Positions 25,125 through 32,851 of a stretch of DNA of 64,000 nucleotides are shown here, piece by piece (within the stretch, counting starts at the first letter, position 1; each line of letters opens with the position of its first letter). Under the pieces are notes generated by a model. The model was given only the letters and a program-made list of their open reading frames with translations. It did not search any database and was not told where the DNA came from. The stretch is from JACWAE01 sp963847595. GTDB taxonomy: Bacteria; Chloroflexota; Dehalococcoidia; SZUA-161. The DNA lies in contig CAWKAJ010000003.1 of assembly GCA_963847595.1 (NCBI GenBank), forward strand, positions 124,001-188,000, given 5' to 3'. The translations under genes and the position numbers were made by a program.

Positions 25125-25814
25125 CTAAAAAGCTGGAAAAACCTGCTCTTTAAACTTGTAGCCCGCGCCTCTCACAGTCTCGATAAAAGAATGGCGGCTG
25201 TCCTCTATCTTGCTTCTGAGCCTTCTAATGTGTACGTCCACGGTCCGGGCTCCTCCGAAATAGTCGTGGCCCCAGATTTTGGAAAGCAGGGCTTTCCGCG
25301 AGAATACCAAGCCCTGATTGTGGGCCAGAAAGCAGAGCAGGTCATATTCTTTCAAGGTAAGCGCTATCAGCTTGCCCGCCAGCCGCACCTCGTACCTAGA
25401 AGGGTCTATGACCAAGTCTCCGCATTTGAGCAATTCGCTGTTGGTGGCCTCGTCCCGGCGCCTGACGAGCCGCTCCAGGCGAGTGATCAACTCTGCGGGC
25501 TCATAAGGCTCCAGTACAAAGTCGTCCAGACCCAGCGTCGAATCATAGTCGATCGCGGTCTTTTTATTCATCAAGCCCAGGAACTGCGCGCGTTTTGAGG
25601 CATTGGGTATATCAAGCAGATGACGCAGTTCCTGATGACTGCCCTGCTCGACAGCCACTATCACAGCATCCGGGCGATACCTCTCAATCATGCTGAGAGC
25701 CTCCTCCCCACCCTGAACCTTGTCAGCGCTATATCCCTGTTCAGCCATGAGTGACATGAGGTTGCCCGCTTTCTGTTTGCTCTTGGTCACTACCAGAATC
25801 CGCACTAGCGTCAA
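25125..25814 (-). CDS. OmpR-family regulator with degenerate receiver, GlnR-like
   Basis: The 229-residue protein has an N-terminal receiver-like domain and a C-terminal winged helix (about 130-225: LTLKEYDLLCFLA, then TVDVHIRRLRSKI and VRGAGYKF). The receiver has no phospho-acceptor: the strand that should end in Asp reads PDAVIVAVEQG, the first acidic pair is replaced by Thr-Lys (VVTKSK), and the usual Lys-Pro reads EPYEP. GlnR of actinobacteria is likewise an orphan OmpR-type regulator with an atypical receiver and controls glnA and amtB. Its place between the P-II gene and glnA, with GlnR-like sites nearby, supports that role. Orthology is inferred. Confidence 0.82.
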   Translation of the reverse strand: MTLVRILVVTKSKQKAGNLMSLMAEQGYSADKVQGGEEALSMIERYRPDAVIVAVEQGSHQELRHLLDIPNASKRAQFLGLMNKKTAIDYDSTLGLDDFVLEPYEPAELITRLERLVRRRDEATNSELLKCGDLVIDPSRYEVRLAGKLIALTLKEYDLLCFLAHNQGLVFSRKALLSKIWGHDYFGGARTVDVHIRRLRSKIEDSRHSFIETVRGAGYKFKEQVFPAF

Positions 25815-25888
25815 GCCCTCAAAACATGTTTAATTATTTGAAGCACTAGCCAGGATCTACTTTGCCATTGGATGAAGTCACCGTAGTG

Positions 25889-25978
25889 CTATTGACGGGA
25901 TGCTCGGATCGGGAGCACCACCCAAGCGCCCACGAGTAGCAGGAATGCCACCAGGGCAAAGATTAATTCACCGCCCAT
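25889..25978 (-). CDS. Small single-helix membrane protein (29 residues)
   Basis: A short frame begins with ATG at 25978, with a strong AAAGGAGG 9 bases upstream, and ends with TAG at 25889. The peptide has a hydrophobic helix from about residue 5 to 23 (LIFALVAFLLLVGAWVV) and a short basic tail, so it should span the membrane once. It lies between the P-II gene (20 bases before) and the GlnR-like regulator gene, in the amt operon. A role as a small partner of the ammonium channel or a KdpF-like accessory subunit is possible but not shown. Confidence 0.65.
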   Translation of the reverse strand: MGGELIFALVAFLLLVGAWVVLPIRASRQ

Positions 25979-25998
25979 GGGTCATGTCCTCCTTTCTG

Positions 25999-26340
25999 TT
26001 AAACAACCTTATCGCCACGCTCACCGGTACGTACTCGGATAACCTGACTGACGGGAATGACAAAGATTTTCCCATCGCCTATATTGCCGGTGCGGGCAAC
26101 ATTGAGAATGATGTCTATCACCTTCTCGGTGTCGGCCTCGCGCACCACAACCTCGAGTTTAACCTTGGGCAACATGTCCACCGCCATTCTCTCTCCAGTT
26201 CTCCCCACATAGGCCACGCCTTTCTGCACACCTCGTCCCAGCACATTGACCACGTTCAAACCGACGAAACCCTGCTCAGCCAGAGCATTTTTCACTGCAT
26301 CCAGTTTCTCAGGCCTGATTATCGCTTCTATCTTGTTCAA
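25999..26340 (-). CDS. glnB: P-II nitrogen regulatory protein (GlnB/GlnK type)
   Basis: The 113-residue protein is full length for P-II, the trimeric sensor of 2-oxoglutarate and ATP/ADP that blocks the Amt channel. ARTGNIGDGKIFVIPV near residue 82 and LPKVKLEVVV near residue 57 are the family signatures. The T-loop is unusual: it has one more residue than the E. coli loop, and the uridylylated Tyr51 is replaced by Met (RTGERMAVD), so uridylylation at the usual place is not possible. A Tyr is present earlier in the loop (GVAYVG). Its position 14 bases after amt fits the GlnK type that acts on the channel. Confidence 0.93.
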   Translation of the reverse strand: MNKIEAIIRPEKLDAVKNALAEQGFVGLNVVNVLGRGVQKGVAYVGRTGERMAVDMLPKVKLEVVVREADTEKVIDIILNVARTGNIGDGKIFVIPVSQVIRVRTGERGDKVV

Positions 26341-26354
26341 CTTCGTCTCCTTGC

Positions 26355-27578
26355 CTAAGTCTCATAAGCCCTTTCACCATGCTGTGCGACATCGAGTCCA
26401 GTTCTTTCTTCGGCTTCGGTGACACGCAAGTGAATAAACTTATCAATGACCTTGAGCAGAATAAACGTCATCCCAAAAGACCATGCCCAGCTAGCTGCCA
26501 CAGCTTCCAGTTGGATCACAACTTGTCCGGGATGTCCGTGGAACAGCCCATTGGCTCCTCCGATGGCTGCTGTGGCAAACAGGCCGGTGGCTATAGCGCC
26601 CCAGGTGCCTCCCACGCCATGACACGCCCAGACATCGAGAGAATCATCTAACTTCGTCCGGTTCCTCAGTCTCACAGCGAGGTAGCAGAATATGCCTGCC
26701 CCCAGCCCAATGATTATCGCTGCCATGGGGGTAACGAACCCTGATGCCGGGGTAATTGCCACCAAGCCAACCACGGCTCCGGAGGCTGCGCCAATAATGC
26801 TTGGCCGCCCACCAAAAAGCCAACTCATGGTCATCCATGTCAAAGCTGCCATAGCTGCCGCCGTATTAGTTACTACAAAGGCGCTAGTTGCCTGACCACC
26901 GGCAGTTAAAGCACTACCAGCGTTGAAACCGAACCAGCCAAACCACAGAAGAGCAGCTCCCAGGACAATAAAAGGAACGTTACCCGCTTCCATAGGCTCC
27001 TTACCAAATCCCAGGCGCTTCTTGAATACCATCGCCGCAGCCAGAGCAGCAACCCCTGAGCTTATGTGTACTACCGTGCCGCCGGCGAAGTCCAACGTGC
27101 CCCGATCGCGTAGCCAGCCCCCCACACCCCATACCCAGTGGGCAAGCGGGTCGTAAACAATGGTTGCCCAAAGGACGATGAAGATTAGGAAAGCTTTAAA
27201 GTTGATCCTCTCAGCGAAGGAGCCGATGATCAGGGCAGGAGTGATGATGGCAAACATACATTGGAAGATCATGTATGCTTGGGCGGGCACAGTGGCTGCG
27301 TAAGCAGGATCCGGCGTAAGGCCCACACCCCTCAAGCCTACCCACGCCAGCGACCCGATGAAATGACCCTTATCAGGGCCAAAGGCTAGGCTGTAGCCCC
27401 AAAGCACCCACTGGACACTAATCACAGCCACTACAATGAAACACTGCATTATCGTGGCAGCGATGTTCTTCCGTCTCACCATGCCCCCGTAAAAGAAGCC
27501 AAGGGCGGGAGTCATGATCAAGACCAAAGCAGCGGAAGTGAGTAACCAGGCCGTATCTCCAGCACTAACCATTTCCAT
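26355..27578 (-). CDS. amt: Ammonium transporter, Amt family
   Basis: This 407-residue protein has about eleven membrane helices and is full length for Amt. It conducts ammonium into the cell as a trimer. Family blocks seen are MTPALGFFYGGMVRRKN near residue 22, DFAGGTVVHISSGVAAL near residue 165 with the first pore His, and DVWACHGVGGTWGAIATGLFA near residue 317 with the second. It is the first gene of the nitrogen operon and is followed by the P-II gene. A GlnR-box-like site and an inverted repeat lie 30-80 bases before the start, which suggests induction under nitrogen limitation. Confidence 0.96.
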   Translation of the reverse strand: MEMVSAGDTAWLLTSAALVLIMTPALGFFYGGMVRRKNIAATIMQCFIVVAVISVQWVLWGYSLAFGPDKGHFIGSLAWVGLRGVGLTPDPAYAATVPAQAYMIFQCMFAIITPALIIGSFAERINFKAFLIFIVLWATIVYDPLAHWVWGVGGWLRDRGTLDFAGGTVVHISSGVAALAAAMVFKKRLGFGKEPMEAGNVPFIVLGAALLWFGWFGFNAGSALTAGGQATSAFVVTNTAAAMAALTWMTMSWLFGGRPSIIGAASGAVVGLVAITPASGFVTPMAAIIIGLGAGIFCYLAVRLRNRTKLDDSLDVWACHGVGGTWGAIATGLFATAAIGGANGLFHGHPGQVVIQLEAVAASWAWSFGMTFILLKVIDKFIHLRVTEAEERTGLDVAQHGERAYET

Positions 27579-27605
27579 TACTCCTTAACCATTCATGCGT
27601 TCACT

Positions 27606-27620
27606 ATAACATCCTGTTAT
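27606..27620. promoter_or_regulatory. Inverted repeat upstream of amt
   Basis: ATAACA-TCC-TGTTAT is a perfect 6-base inverted repeat 28 bases before the amt start. It could be an operator for a dimeric regulator and lies where the promoter or first transcribed bases of amt should be. Confidence 0.4.
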
Positions 27621-27640
27621 TTCCACAATATTGCGCAACT

Positions 27641-27656
27641 GTTAAGTTTGTGTTAC
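27641..27656 (-). promoter_or_regulatory. GlnR-box-like site upstream of amt
   Basis: On the minus strand the site reads GTAAC-N6-TTAAC, a match to the first GlnR half-site and a weaker match to the second. Further 5-base elements (GCAAT, GAAAT) continue with the same 11-base period towards amt. It is the counterpart of the site before glnA. Confidence 0.35.
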
Positions 27657-27712
27657 ATTTTCTCCACTTTTGAACTGCTCCAATAGGATCTCATCCAGAA
27701 ACGCTCTTGAGC

Positions 27713-27740
27713 TTGACAAATCATAATTCGCTGTTATACT
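27713..27740 (+). promoter_or_regulatory. Sigma70-type promoter for the zinc-ribbon gene
   Basis: TTGACA at 27713-27718 and TATACT at 27735-27740 with a 16-base spacer point to the plus-strand gene that starts at 27860. The leader would be about 110 bases long. Confidence 0.6.
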
Positions 27741-27859
27741 TCAAATAGAAACCTGTTCAAAGTTTGCTATTCCCCGACCTGTTCTACTACACAGGCATTC
27801 CCCAGGCCATGGATGATCAGACTCTCTTCAGGTCCAAAGAATAAATAAGGAGGTCATCC

Positions 27860-28165
27860 ATGAGCTATGCGGACAAAACTCTAACTTGCTCAGATTGCAA
27901 CACAAGTTTCACATTCAGCGCATCCGAGCAGGAGTTCTTCGCTTCCAAGAGCTTCACCCATGATCCAGGGCGTTGTCCTGACTGCCGGGCAGCCAGAAAA
28001 GTACAGCGCGGCGGTAATGGGTATAGCAGCGGAGGCTACCGACAGCAGAGAGAATTGCATCCTGCTGTTTGTGCCACTTGCGGCACCAACACCCAGGTAC
28101 CGTTCGAGCCCCGAGAGGGGCGCCCGGTGTACTGCTCTGACTGCTACTCAAAAACGAAGCGGTAG
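27860..28165 (+). CDS. Zinc-ribbon protein with two CxxC pairs per module
   Basis: The 101-residue protein has an N-terminal zinc ribbon (LTCSDCNTSFTFSASEQEFF, then RCPDCRAARK) typical of the probable zinc-binding zf-trcl family. A second ribbon follows (VCATCGTNTQVPF, then YCSDCYSK). A Ser/Gly/Arg-rich linker joins them. Such proteins are common in Chloroflexota and may bind nucleic acid, though their role is unknown. AAGGAGG precedes the ATG at good distance, and a sigma70 promoter lies about 120 bases upstream. Confidence 0.85.
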   Translation: MSYADKTLTCSDCNTSFTFSASEQEFFASKSFTHDPGRCPDCRAARKVQRGGNGYSSGGYRQQRELHPAVCATCGTNTQVPFEPREGRPVYCSDCYSKTKR

Positions 28166-28504
28166 AGACAAGGGAAGCGGTTAGCTTCCGCTCTATCAAA
28201 TCGGTTTGGTGGTTTGGGCTGAGGATATAACGGGCAGTTGGGAATGGTGCCCGATTCCTCTTTTGTGATGCATCAAGTTGTTTGCATCACACCATGTCCT
28301 TCGCTTTTACCGCTCACAAGCGCTTCCCCTAGAAGTGCCCCTAAGCTGATTTGACCAGGACCTCGCATAGCTACAACATTGTGGCTGCCGATTTTGAAGA
28401 GCCAATCGAGGCATGGCGCCTTCGGCGAAGGTCGCGGTAAAGGCAGATAAATAGGTCGAGGTTGTGGGCAGGATTTTCCCCATTCTGCCTGAGGGAGGTT
28501 TGAG
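28166..28504. other. Intergenic region with hairpins
   Basis: No gene was found in these 339 bases. A short inverted repeat GGAAGC-N5-GCTTCC (28173-28189) follows the zinc-ribbon stop and may end its transcript. A longer one, TGTGATGCA-N10-TGCATCACA (28264-28291), is a perfect 9-base arm with a 10-base loop and is not followed by a T run, so it may be an operator or an RNA element rather than a terminator. Confidence 0.4.
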
Positions 28505-28702
28505 ATGGAGAATGAGCGGGTACAGTTCAATGACGATGGCAAGGATTGTATTCATCACTGGTTAATCGATGAGAGGAATTTGGGTGTCTGCAAAAAGTGC
28601 GGAACGAGCAAGCAGTTTTGTAATTCGTGGGGCACTATCCAAAAATCCTGGTATGCCAGACCCGGCGGTGTGCACCATGATGCTGCAGGCGCTAAGAGTT
28701 GA
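28505..28702 (+). CDS. Small Cys/His protein (65 residues)
   Basis: The product contains CIHHWLIDERNLGVCKKCG, a probable zinc knuckle made of one Cys, two His and a CxxC pair, followed by a Trp/Tyr-rich tail. GGGAGG lies 6 bases before the ATG. It resembles short zinc-binding proteins often seen in Chloroflexota, where the segment reads as HxW then GxCxxCG. Its function is unknown. Confidence 0.7.
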   Translation: MENERVQFNDDGKDCIHHWLIDERNLGVCKKCGTSKQFCNSWGTIQKSWYARPGGVHHDAAGAKS

Positions 28703-28771
28703 CCGACTCCGTTGTGTAAATTGGGAATAGAACTTTTTACTTTCTAACTGTCTGGCTGCAAGGAGGGGATA

Positions 28772-29200
28772 ATGCCACAAGCAAAAAGCGGTGATACTGT
28801 AAGGATTCACTACACTGGCAGATTGGATGACGGCACGGTATTTAAGACCTCTTGCGGATGCAACCCTCTAAAATTCAAGATCGGGAAGTCCAGTCTGATA
28901 CCGGCCTTTCAGGAAACAGTGGTCGGGATGAAACCAGGCAACTCGAGAACCGTCAAGATCGCGGCCTGTGAAGCATACGGCCCACGCCATGAACAAATGG
29001 TGGCGGCAGTTGATCGGAATAAGTTCCCCGAGAACATCAAGCCATCCGTCGGCCTGGAACTTGATATCTGTCAACAGAATGGCAAGGTATCCCTGGTAAA
29101 GGTGATCGATGTCTCGGAAAGTAGCGTGACGCTGGACGCAAATCATCCCCTGGCGGGGAAAGACCTTACATTCGATATCGAACTTGTTGAGATTATCTAA
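28772..29200 (+). CDS. FKBP-type peptidyl-prolyl isomerase, SlyD-like
   Basis: This 142-residue protein catalyses cis-trans isomerisation of peptidyl-proline bonds and acts as a chaperone. The FKBP part is seen in VRIHYTGRLDDGTVFKTS and VGMKPGNSRTVKI. The insert-in-flap region (AYGPRHEQMVAAVDRNKFP) and the closing NHPLAGKDLTFDIELVEI are typical of SlyD. It lacks the His-rich tail of E. coli SlyD. A strong AAGGAGGGG precedes the ATG. It stands alone between two small zinc proteins and PEP synthase. Confidence 0.92.
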   Translation: MPQAKSGDTVRIHYTGRLDDGTVFKTSCGCNPLKFKIGKSSLIPAFQETVVGMKPGNSRTVKIAACEAYGPRHEQMVAAVDRNKFPENIKPSVGLELDICQQNGKVSLVKVIDVSESSVTLDANHPLAGKDLTFDIELVEII

Positions 29201-29400
29201 CCGGACGGGTTCACTGAGTCCGAGGCCCGCGGGAAATGGGCAAAACGGTGTCAAATATACTTTACTGCCTTAGGTTACATAGAGTGGGCAAATCAGACAT
29301 TTTATGGGGTGGGTGAGGCCGAACTTGTTCATTTGTTCTCCTGGAGGTAAAATTGATGGTAAGCATAACTAGAGTCAAAGAAATAGGAGGCAGGAAGCAG

Positions 29401-31656
29401 ATGAGCCGAAAGCACAGGGCTGTCGTCTGGTTCGATGAAGTCACCAAAAATGATTTGCGCCTCGTCGGTGGTAAGGGGGCAAATCTGGGTGAAATGACCA
29501 AAGCCAATATCCCCGTGCCCCCGGGCTTCATTATAACCACCGATGCCTATTTTACCTTCCTGCAAAGAACTGGAATCGAGAGGAAAATCTACGATCTGCT
29601 GGGGCCGCTGGATGTTGATAATATCAAACAGCTCCAGGAAGTATCTGCCGAAATTAAAAAGATATTCTCGGAAGCACCGATGCTGCCAGAAATAGCCGCT
29701 GAGATTCGCAATGCCTATAAACAAATGGGCAAGGGCCTGGTTGCCGTTCGCTCTTCAGCCACTGCGGAAGACTTGCCCGAAGCTTCATTCGCCGGCCAGC
29801 AGCAGACATATCTCAATGTTGAAGGTGAGGATGATGTCCTGTGCGCCGTTATTAAATGCTGGGCCTCTCTCTTCGAGGCACGCGCCATCTTTTATCGTGC
29901 GCATCACGGTTTTGACCACTCTACAGTAGGCATCGCCGTTCCGGTACAGAGGATGGTTCAGTCTGAAGCTGCCGGAGTGATGTTCACTGTGGAACCGATA
30001 ACGAGTGACCGTAATAAGATAACCATAGAAGCCATCCATGGACTTGGCGAAATGATCGTCTCGGGTGATGTAACTCCTGATTACTTTGTTGTCAGCAAAG
30101 ATGAGCTGAATATTATTGAAAAAGAAGTCAAAAAGCAGGAATGGAAACTTATCAGAAACAAAAACGGCAGAGGCGAAGACGCTAACATGAAAGTTGTCCT
30201 CACCCCTGAAGAGCAGGCGCAGCAAAAGATAAGTGACGAGGACATTATTGCTCTGGCCAAAATAGGGAAGCTTTTAGAGGAACATTATCAATTCCCCCAG
30301 GACATTGAATGGGCAAAGGAGAATGGCAAAATCTATATAGTGCAAACCCGGCCGGTAACCACCATCAAGGAAACGGCTGAGGCCGGGCTTGAGATTCCAG
30401 CGGAAGCGCTTTTATCAGGAGCACCCGCCAGTCCTGGTATTGCCTGTGGGCCTGTGAAAATAGTCACCGACCCCTCTCAAATAGACAGGGTTCTTGAAGG
30501 CGATGTGCTGGTTGCTGAAATGACCACGCCCGACTACGTTCCGGCTATGAAGCGAGCAGTCGCCATTGTTACCGACCGTGGCGGTAGAACCGCCCATGCT
30601 GCCATTGTCAGCCGTGAGATGGGTATCCCCTGTGTTGTCGGCACCGGAAAGGCAACGAAGACGCTGAAAGACGGACAGATGATTACTGTGGATGGCAGAA
30701 ACGGCAAGGTCTTCGCGGGTAAAATAGAAATTGCCAAAAAGGAAGAGGCTAAAGCCAGAGCTAAAGTAAAGACCAGGACCAAGCTTCTGGTAAACTTGGC
30801 ACAACCAGAGCTAGTTGATAGGGTTGCTTCTCGTGACGTAGATGGCATAGGTCTGCTGAGGGCTGAGTTTATAGTAGCTCAGATCGGCGAGCACCCCAGT
30901 TACATGATTGAACAAAATCGAGGTCAGGAATTTGTTGATAAGCTTGCGGCAGGGTTAACCGCCTTTACCAAGGCATTCTATCCCCGCCAGGTAGTCTACA
31001 GAACTACTGATTTCAAGACTAACGAATATAGAGCTTTGAAGGGTGGCGAAAAGTACGAAGAAACTGAAGAAAACCCGATGCTTGGCTACAGAGGGGCCTC
31101 GCGGTACATTTTCAATATTGATACATTCAAGTTGGAGTTAGCCGCAATAAAGAAGGTGAGGGAGAAATATAATAACCTCTGGGTGATGATTCCCTTCGTC
31201 AGAACCGTCCAGGAGCTAGCCAGAACCAAAGAGATTATGGAAGCCGAGGGGCTGAAGCGCTCTGACGACTTCAAGCTTTGGATGATGGTTGAAGTGCCGT
31301 CTAACGTCATCCTGCTGGATAAGTTCCTGGCTGTGGGTATCGACGGCATCTCCATCGGCTCCAATGACCTGACCCAGCTTGTCCTGGGTGTTGACAGGGA
31401 CAACGCCAAACTGGCCAAACTCTTCGATGAGCGGGATGAAGCTGTCATGATATTCCTGGAGAGAGCCGTTAAGGTAGCCAGGAGCATGGGTGTTACCTGC
31501 TCCATCTGCGGGCAGGCACCATCAGTTTACCCTGAGCTTACCGAGAAGCTCGTGGAATGGGGTATCACCTCGGTCTCTGTAAGTCAGGATATGATTGACA
31601 CTACCCGCGAGATAATTGCTAAAGCAGAGAAGAGACTGGGGCTCGGGCCCGGATGA
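29401..31656 (+). CDS. ppsA: Phosphoenolpyruvate synthase
   Basis: The 751-residue enzyme converts pyruvate and ATP to PEP, AMP and phosphate, and feeds gluconeogenesis and, in this organism, phosphonate synthesis. The N-terminal ATP-grasp part opens with LVGGKGANLGEM and includes VRSSATAEDLPEASFAGQQ. The swivelling domain has the catalytic His in GGRTAHAAIVSREMGIP. The C-terminal PEP-binding barrel shows IGSNDLTQLVLGVDRD and CSICGQAPS. Two starts have ribosome sites: ATG at 29356 (GGAGG) and ATG at 29401 (AGGAGG). The second gives the standard N-terminus and was chosen; a 15-residue extension is possible. Confidence 0.95.
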   Translation: MSRKHRAVVWFDEVTKNDLRLVGGKGANLGEMTKANIPVPPGFIITTDAYFTFLQRTGIERKIYDLLGPLDVDNIKQLQEVSAEIKKIFSEAPMLPEIAAEIRNAYKQMGKGLVAVRSSATAEDLPEASFAGQQQTYLNVEGEDDVLCAVIKCWASLFEARAIFYRAHHGFDHSTVGIAVPVQRMVQSEAAGVMFTVEPITSDRNKITIEAIHGLGEMIVSGDVTPDYFVVSKDELNIIEKEVKKQEWKLIRNKNGRGEDANMKVVLTPEEQAQQKISDEDIIALAKIGKLLEEHYQFPQDIEWAKENGKIYIVQTRPVTTIKETAEAGLEIPAEALLSGAPASPGIACGPVKIVTDPSQIDRVLEGDVLVAEMTTPDYVPAMKRAVAIVTDRGGRTAHAAIVSREMGIPCVVGTGKATKTLKDGQMITVDGRNGKVFAGKIEIAKKEEAKARAKVKTRTKLLVNLAQPELVDRVASRDVDGIGLLRAEFIVAQIGEHPSYMIEQNRGQEFVDKLAAGLTAFTKAFYPRQVVYRTTDFKTNEYRALKGGEKYEETEENPMLGYRGASRYIFNIDTFKLELAAIKKVREKYNNLWVMIPFVRTVQELARTKEIMEAEGLKRSDDFKLWMMVEVPSNVILLDKFLAVGIDGISIGSNDLTQLVLGVDRDNAKLAKLFDERDEAVMIFLERAVKVARSMGVTCSICGQAPSVYPELTEKLVEWGITSVSVSQDMIDTTREIIAKAEKRLGLGPG

Positions 31657-31725
31657 AGGTATGATTCACTCCCTGATTTTAACTCATTAAATGGGATGTT
31701 CTAGAAAGAATATAGGAGGTAGTCA

Positions 31726-32157
31726 ATGCAAGCATATTGTGTGAAGTGTCATACAACAAGGGAAATAAAAAATGCCAAGAGCGTAACCATGAAGAATGGA
31801 AGGCCGGCGACTAGGGGTGTGTGTCCGGCGTGCGGGACTAAGATGTATAGAATAGGCAAGAACGGAGCCAGAGCGGTTCGTGTGGGGACCACAGCAGTAA
31901 GCAAATCGTGTCTATCAGATGTTGCAGCAGACAAAGTATTCTGGTGCCACGATGGCCGCGTGATAAAGAACATGGATGAACTCAGTGCCGCTCTGCGGGA
32001 AATGTCGGAGGATACCTTTCGATACCACGTCACTGTGGATAGGAATGATTTCAGCAAATGGGTTGAGGATGTAATCGGAGACCACGAGCTTTCAGCAGTC
32101 CTAAAAAACAGCAGCACTCGAAGCCAGGCGGGTAAACTCATGGCCGACAGGAGATAG
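31726..32157 (+). CDS. Zinc-ribbon DUF5679 protein with DUF5752-like tail
   Basis: The 143-residue protein begins with a zinc ribbon (AYCVKCHTTREIKNAKSV, then VCPACGTKMYRIGK) of the DUF5679 type. A second part, from about residue 65, (FWCHDGRVIKNMDELSAALR) is seen in proteins of DUF5752 type. Both domains are typical of Chloroflexota and some archaea and have no known function. AGGAGG lies 7 bases before the ATG. It may share a transcript with PEP synthase, 69 bases upstream. Confidence 0.82.
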   Translation: MQAYCVKCHTTREIKNAKSVTMKNGRPATRGVCPACGTKMYRIGKNGARAVRVGTTAVSKSCLSDVAADKVFWCHDGRVIKNMDELSAALREMSEDTFRYHVTVDRNDFSKWVEDVIGDHELSAVLKNSSTRSQAGKLMADRR

Positions 32158-32178
32158 CCTGTCTAAAGGAGCAATGGG

Positions 32179-32220
32179 GTCCTCTTCTTCCTGCCAACTA
32201 TAAGGAAGGGAGGGGAGGAC
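32179..32220 (+). terminator. Possible terminator hairpin
   Basis: GTCCTCTTCTTCCT pairs with AGGAAG...GAGGAC across a 10-base loop, with some G-U pairs and a bulge, followed by the T-rich ACTTCTATTT. It lies 20 bases after the zinc-ribbon gene and just before the acetyltransferase. Confidence 0.45.
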
Positions 32221-32254
32221 ACTTCTATTTTCAGGAAGGGATGGAGGTTAAGTA

Positions 32255-32713
32255 ATGCAAATCGAAGAGAAAATCATTGTGGTTCGTAGAATGGTCGACG
32301 ACGATATGCCTAAATTAGAGGTAGTAGGCAGGTCTTTGATTGGCCTCCCACGAGCTATGCCATGGCAAACAGAAGCTGAAGCTGAGGATAAGGTATATCG
32401 TCCGACTATGAATTTTGTGGCAGAGCTGGATGGAGTGGTAGTGGGCTTTCTTTTGGGAGACATACGTTCACTTTGGTACGGGAACGAGATGGGAGGGTGG
32501 ATACACATGGTTGTAGTACACCGTAGTTATCGACATTTGGGTATAGGTCGAAGGCTGGTTGAAGCCTTTTGTGAGGTGTGTGAGCAAAAGAAAGTCGGTG
32601 CGCAAGTACTTTTAAGAGATGGCGACGAGCACCTGAGGAGCTTCTTCAAATTCCGGGGTTTCGGAAATGGAGACATGGTTACCCTTGAAAAAGAGTGTGG
32701 AACCAGGAAATAG
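32255..32713 (+). CDS. GNAT-family N-acetyltransferase
   Basis: This 152-residue protein has the GNAT acetyl-CoA-binding motif A in VVVHRSYRHLGIGRRLVEAF (about residues 85-105) and the preceding VGFLLGD strand. It transfers an acetyl group from acetyl-CoA to an amine, perhaps the N-terminus of a protein as RimI does; the acceptor is unknown. GGAGG precedes the ATG. No functional link to the neighbours is visible. Confidence 0.88.
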   Translation: MQIEEKIIVVRRMVDDDMPKLEVVGRSLIGLPRAMPWQTEAEAEDKVYRPTMNFVAELDGVVVGFLLGDIRSLWYGNEMGGWIHMVVVHRSYRHLGIGRRLVEAFCEVCEQKKVGAQVLLRDGDEHLRSFFKFRGFGNGDMVTLEKECGTRK

Positions 32714-32851
32714 AGAAACCAGAATTAACCCTTCTCAGAGCAAAGCGGGAACAAGCACCAAAGTGCCAATTGCGTTATGTCTTCAGTGTGTCCCATTTCT
32801 CTGACGCTGAACTCTTTACGTCTGCTGAATCCTCCCTAAGATAAGGAACAT

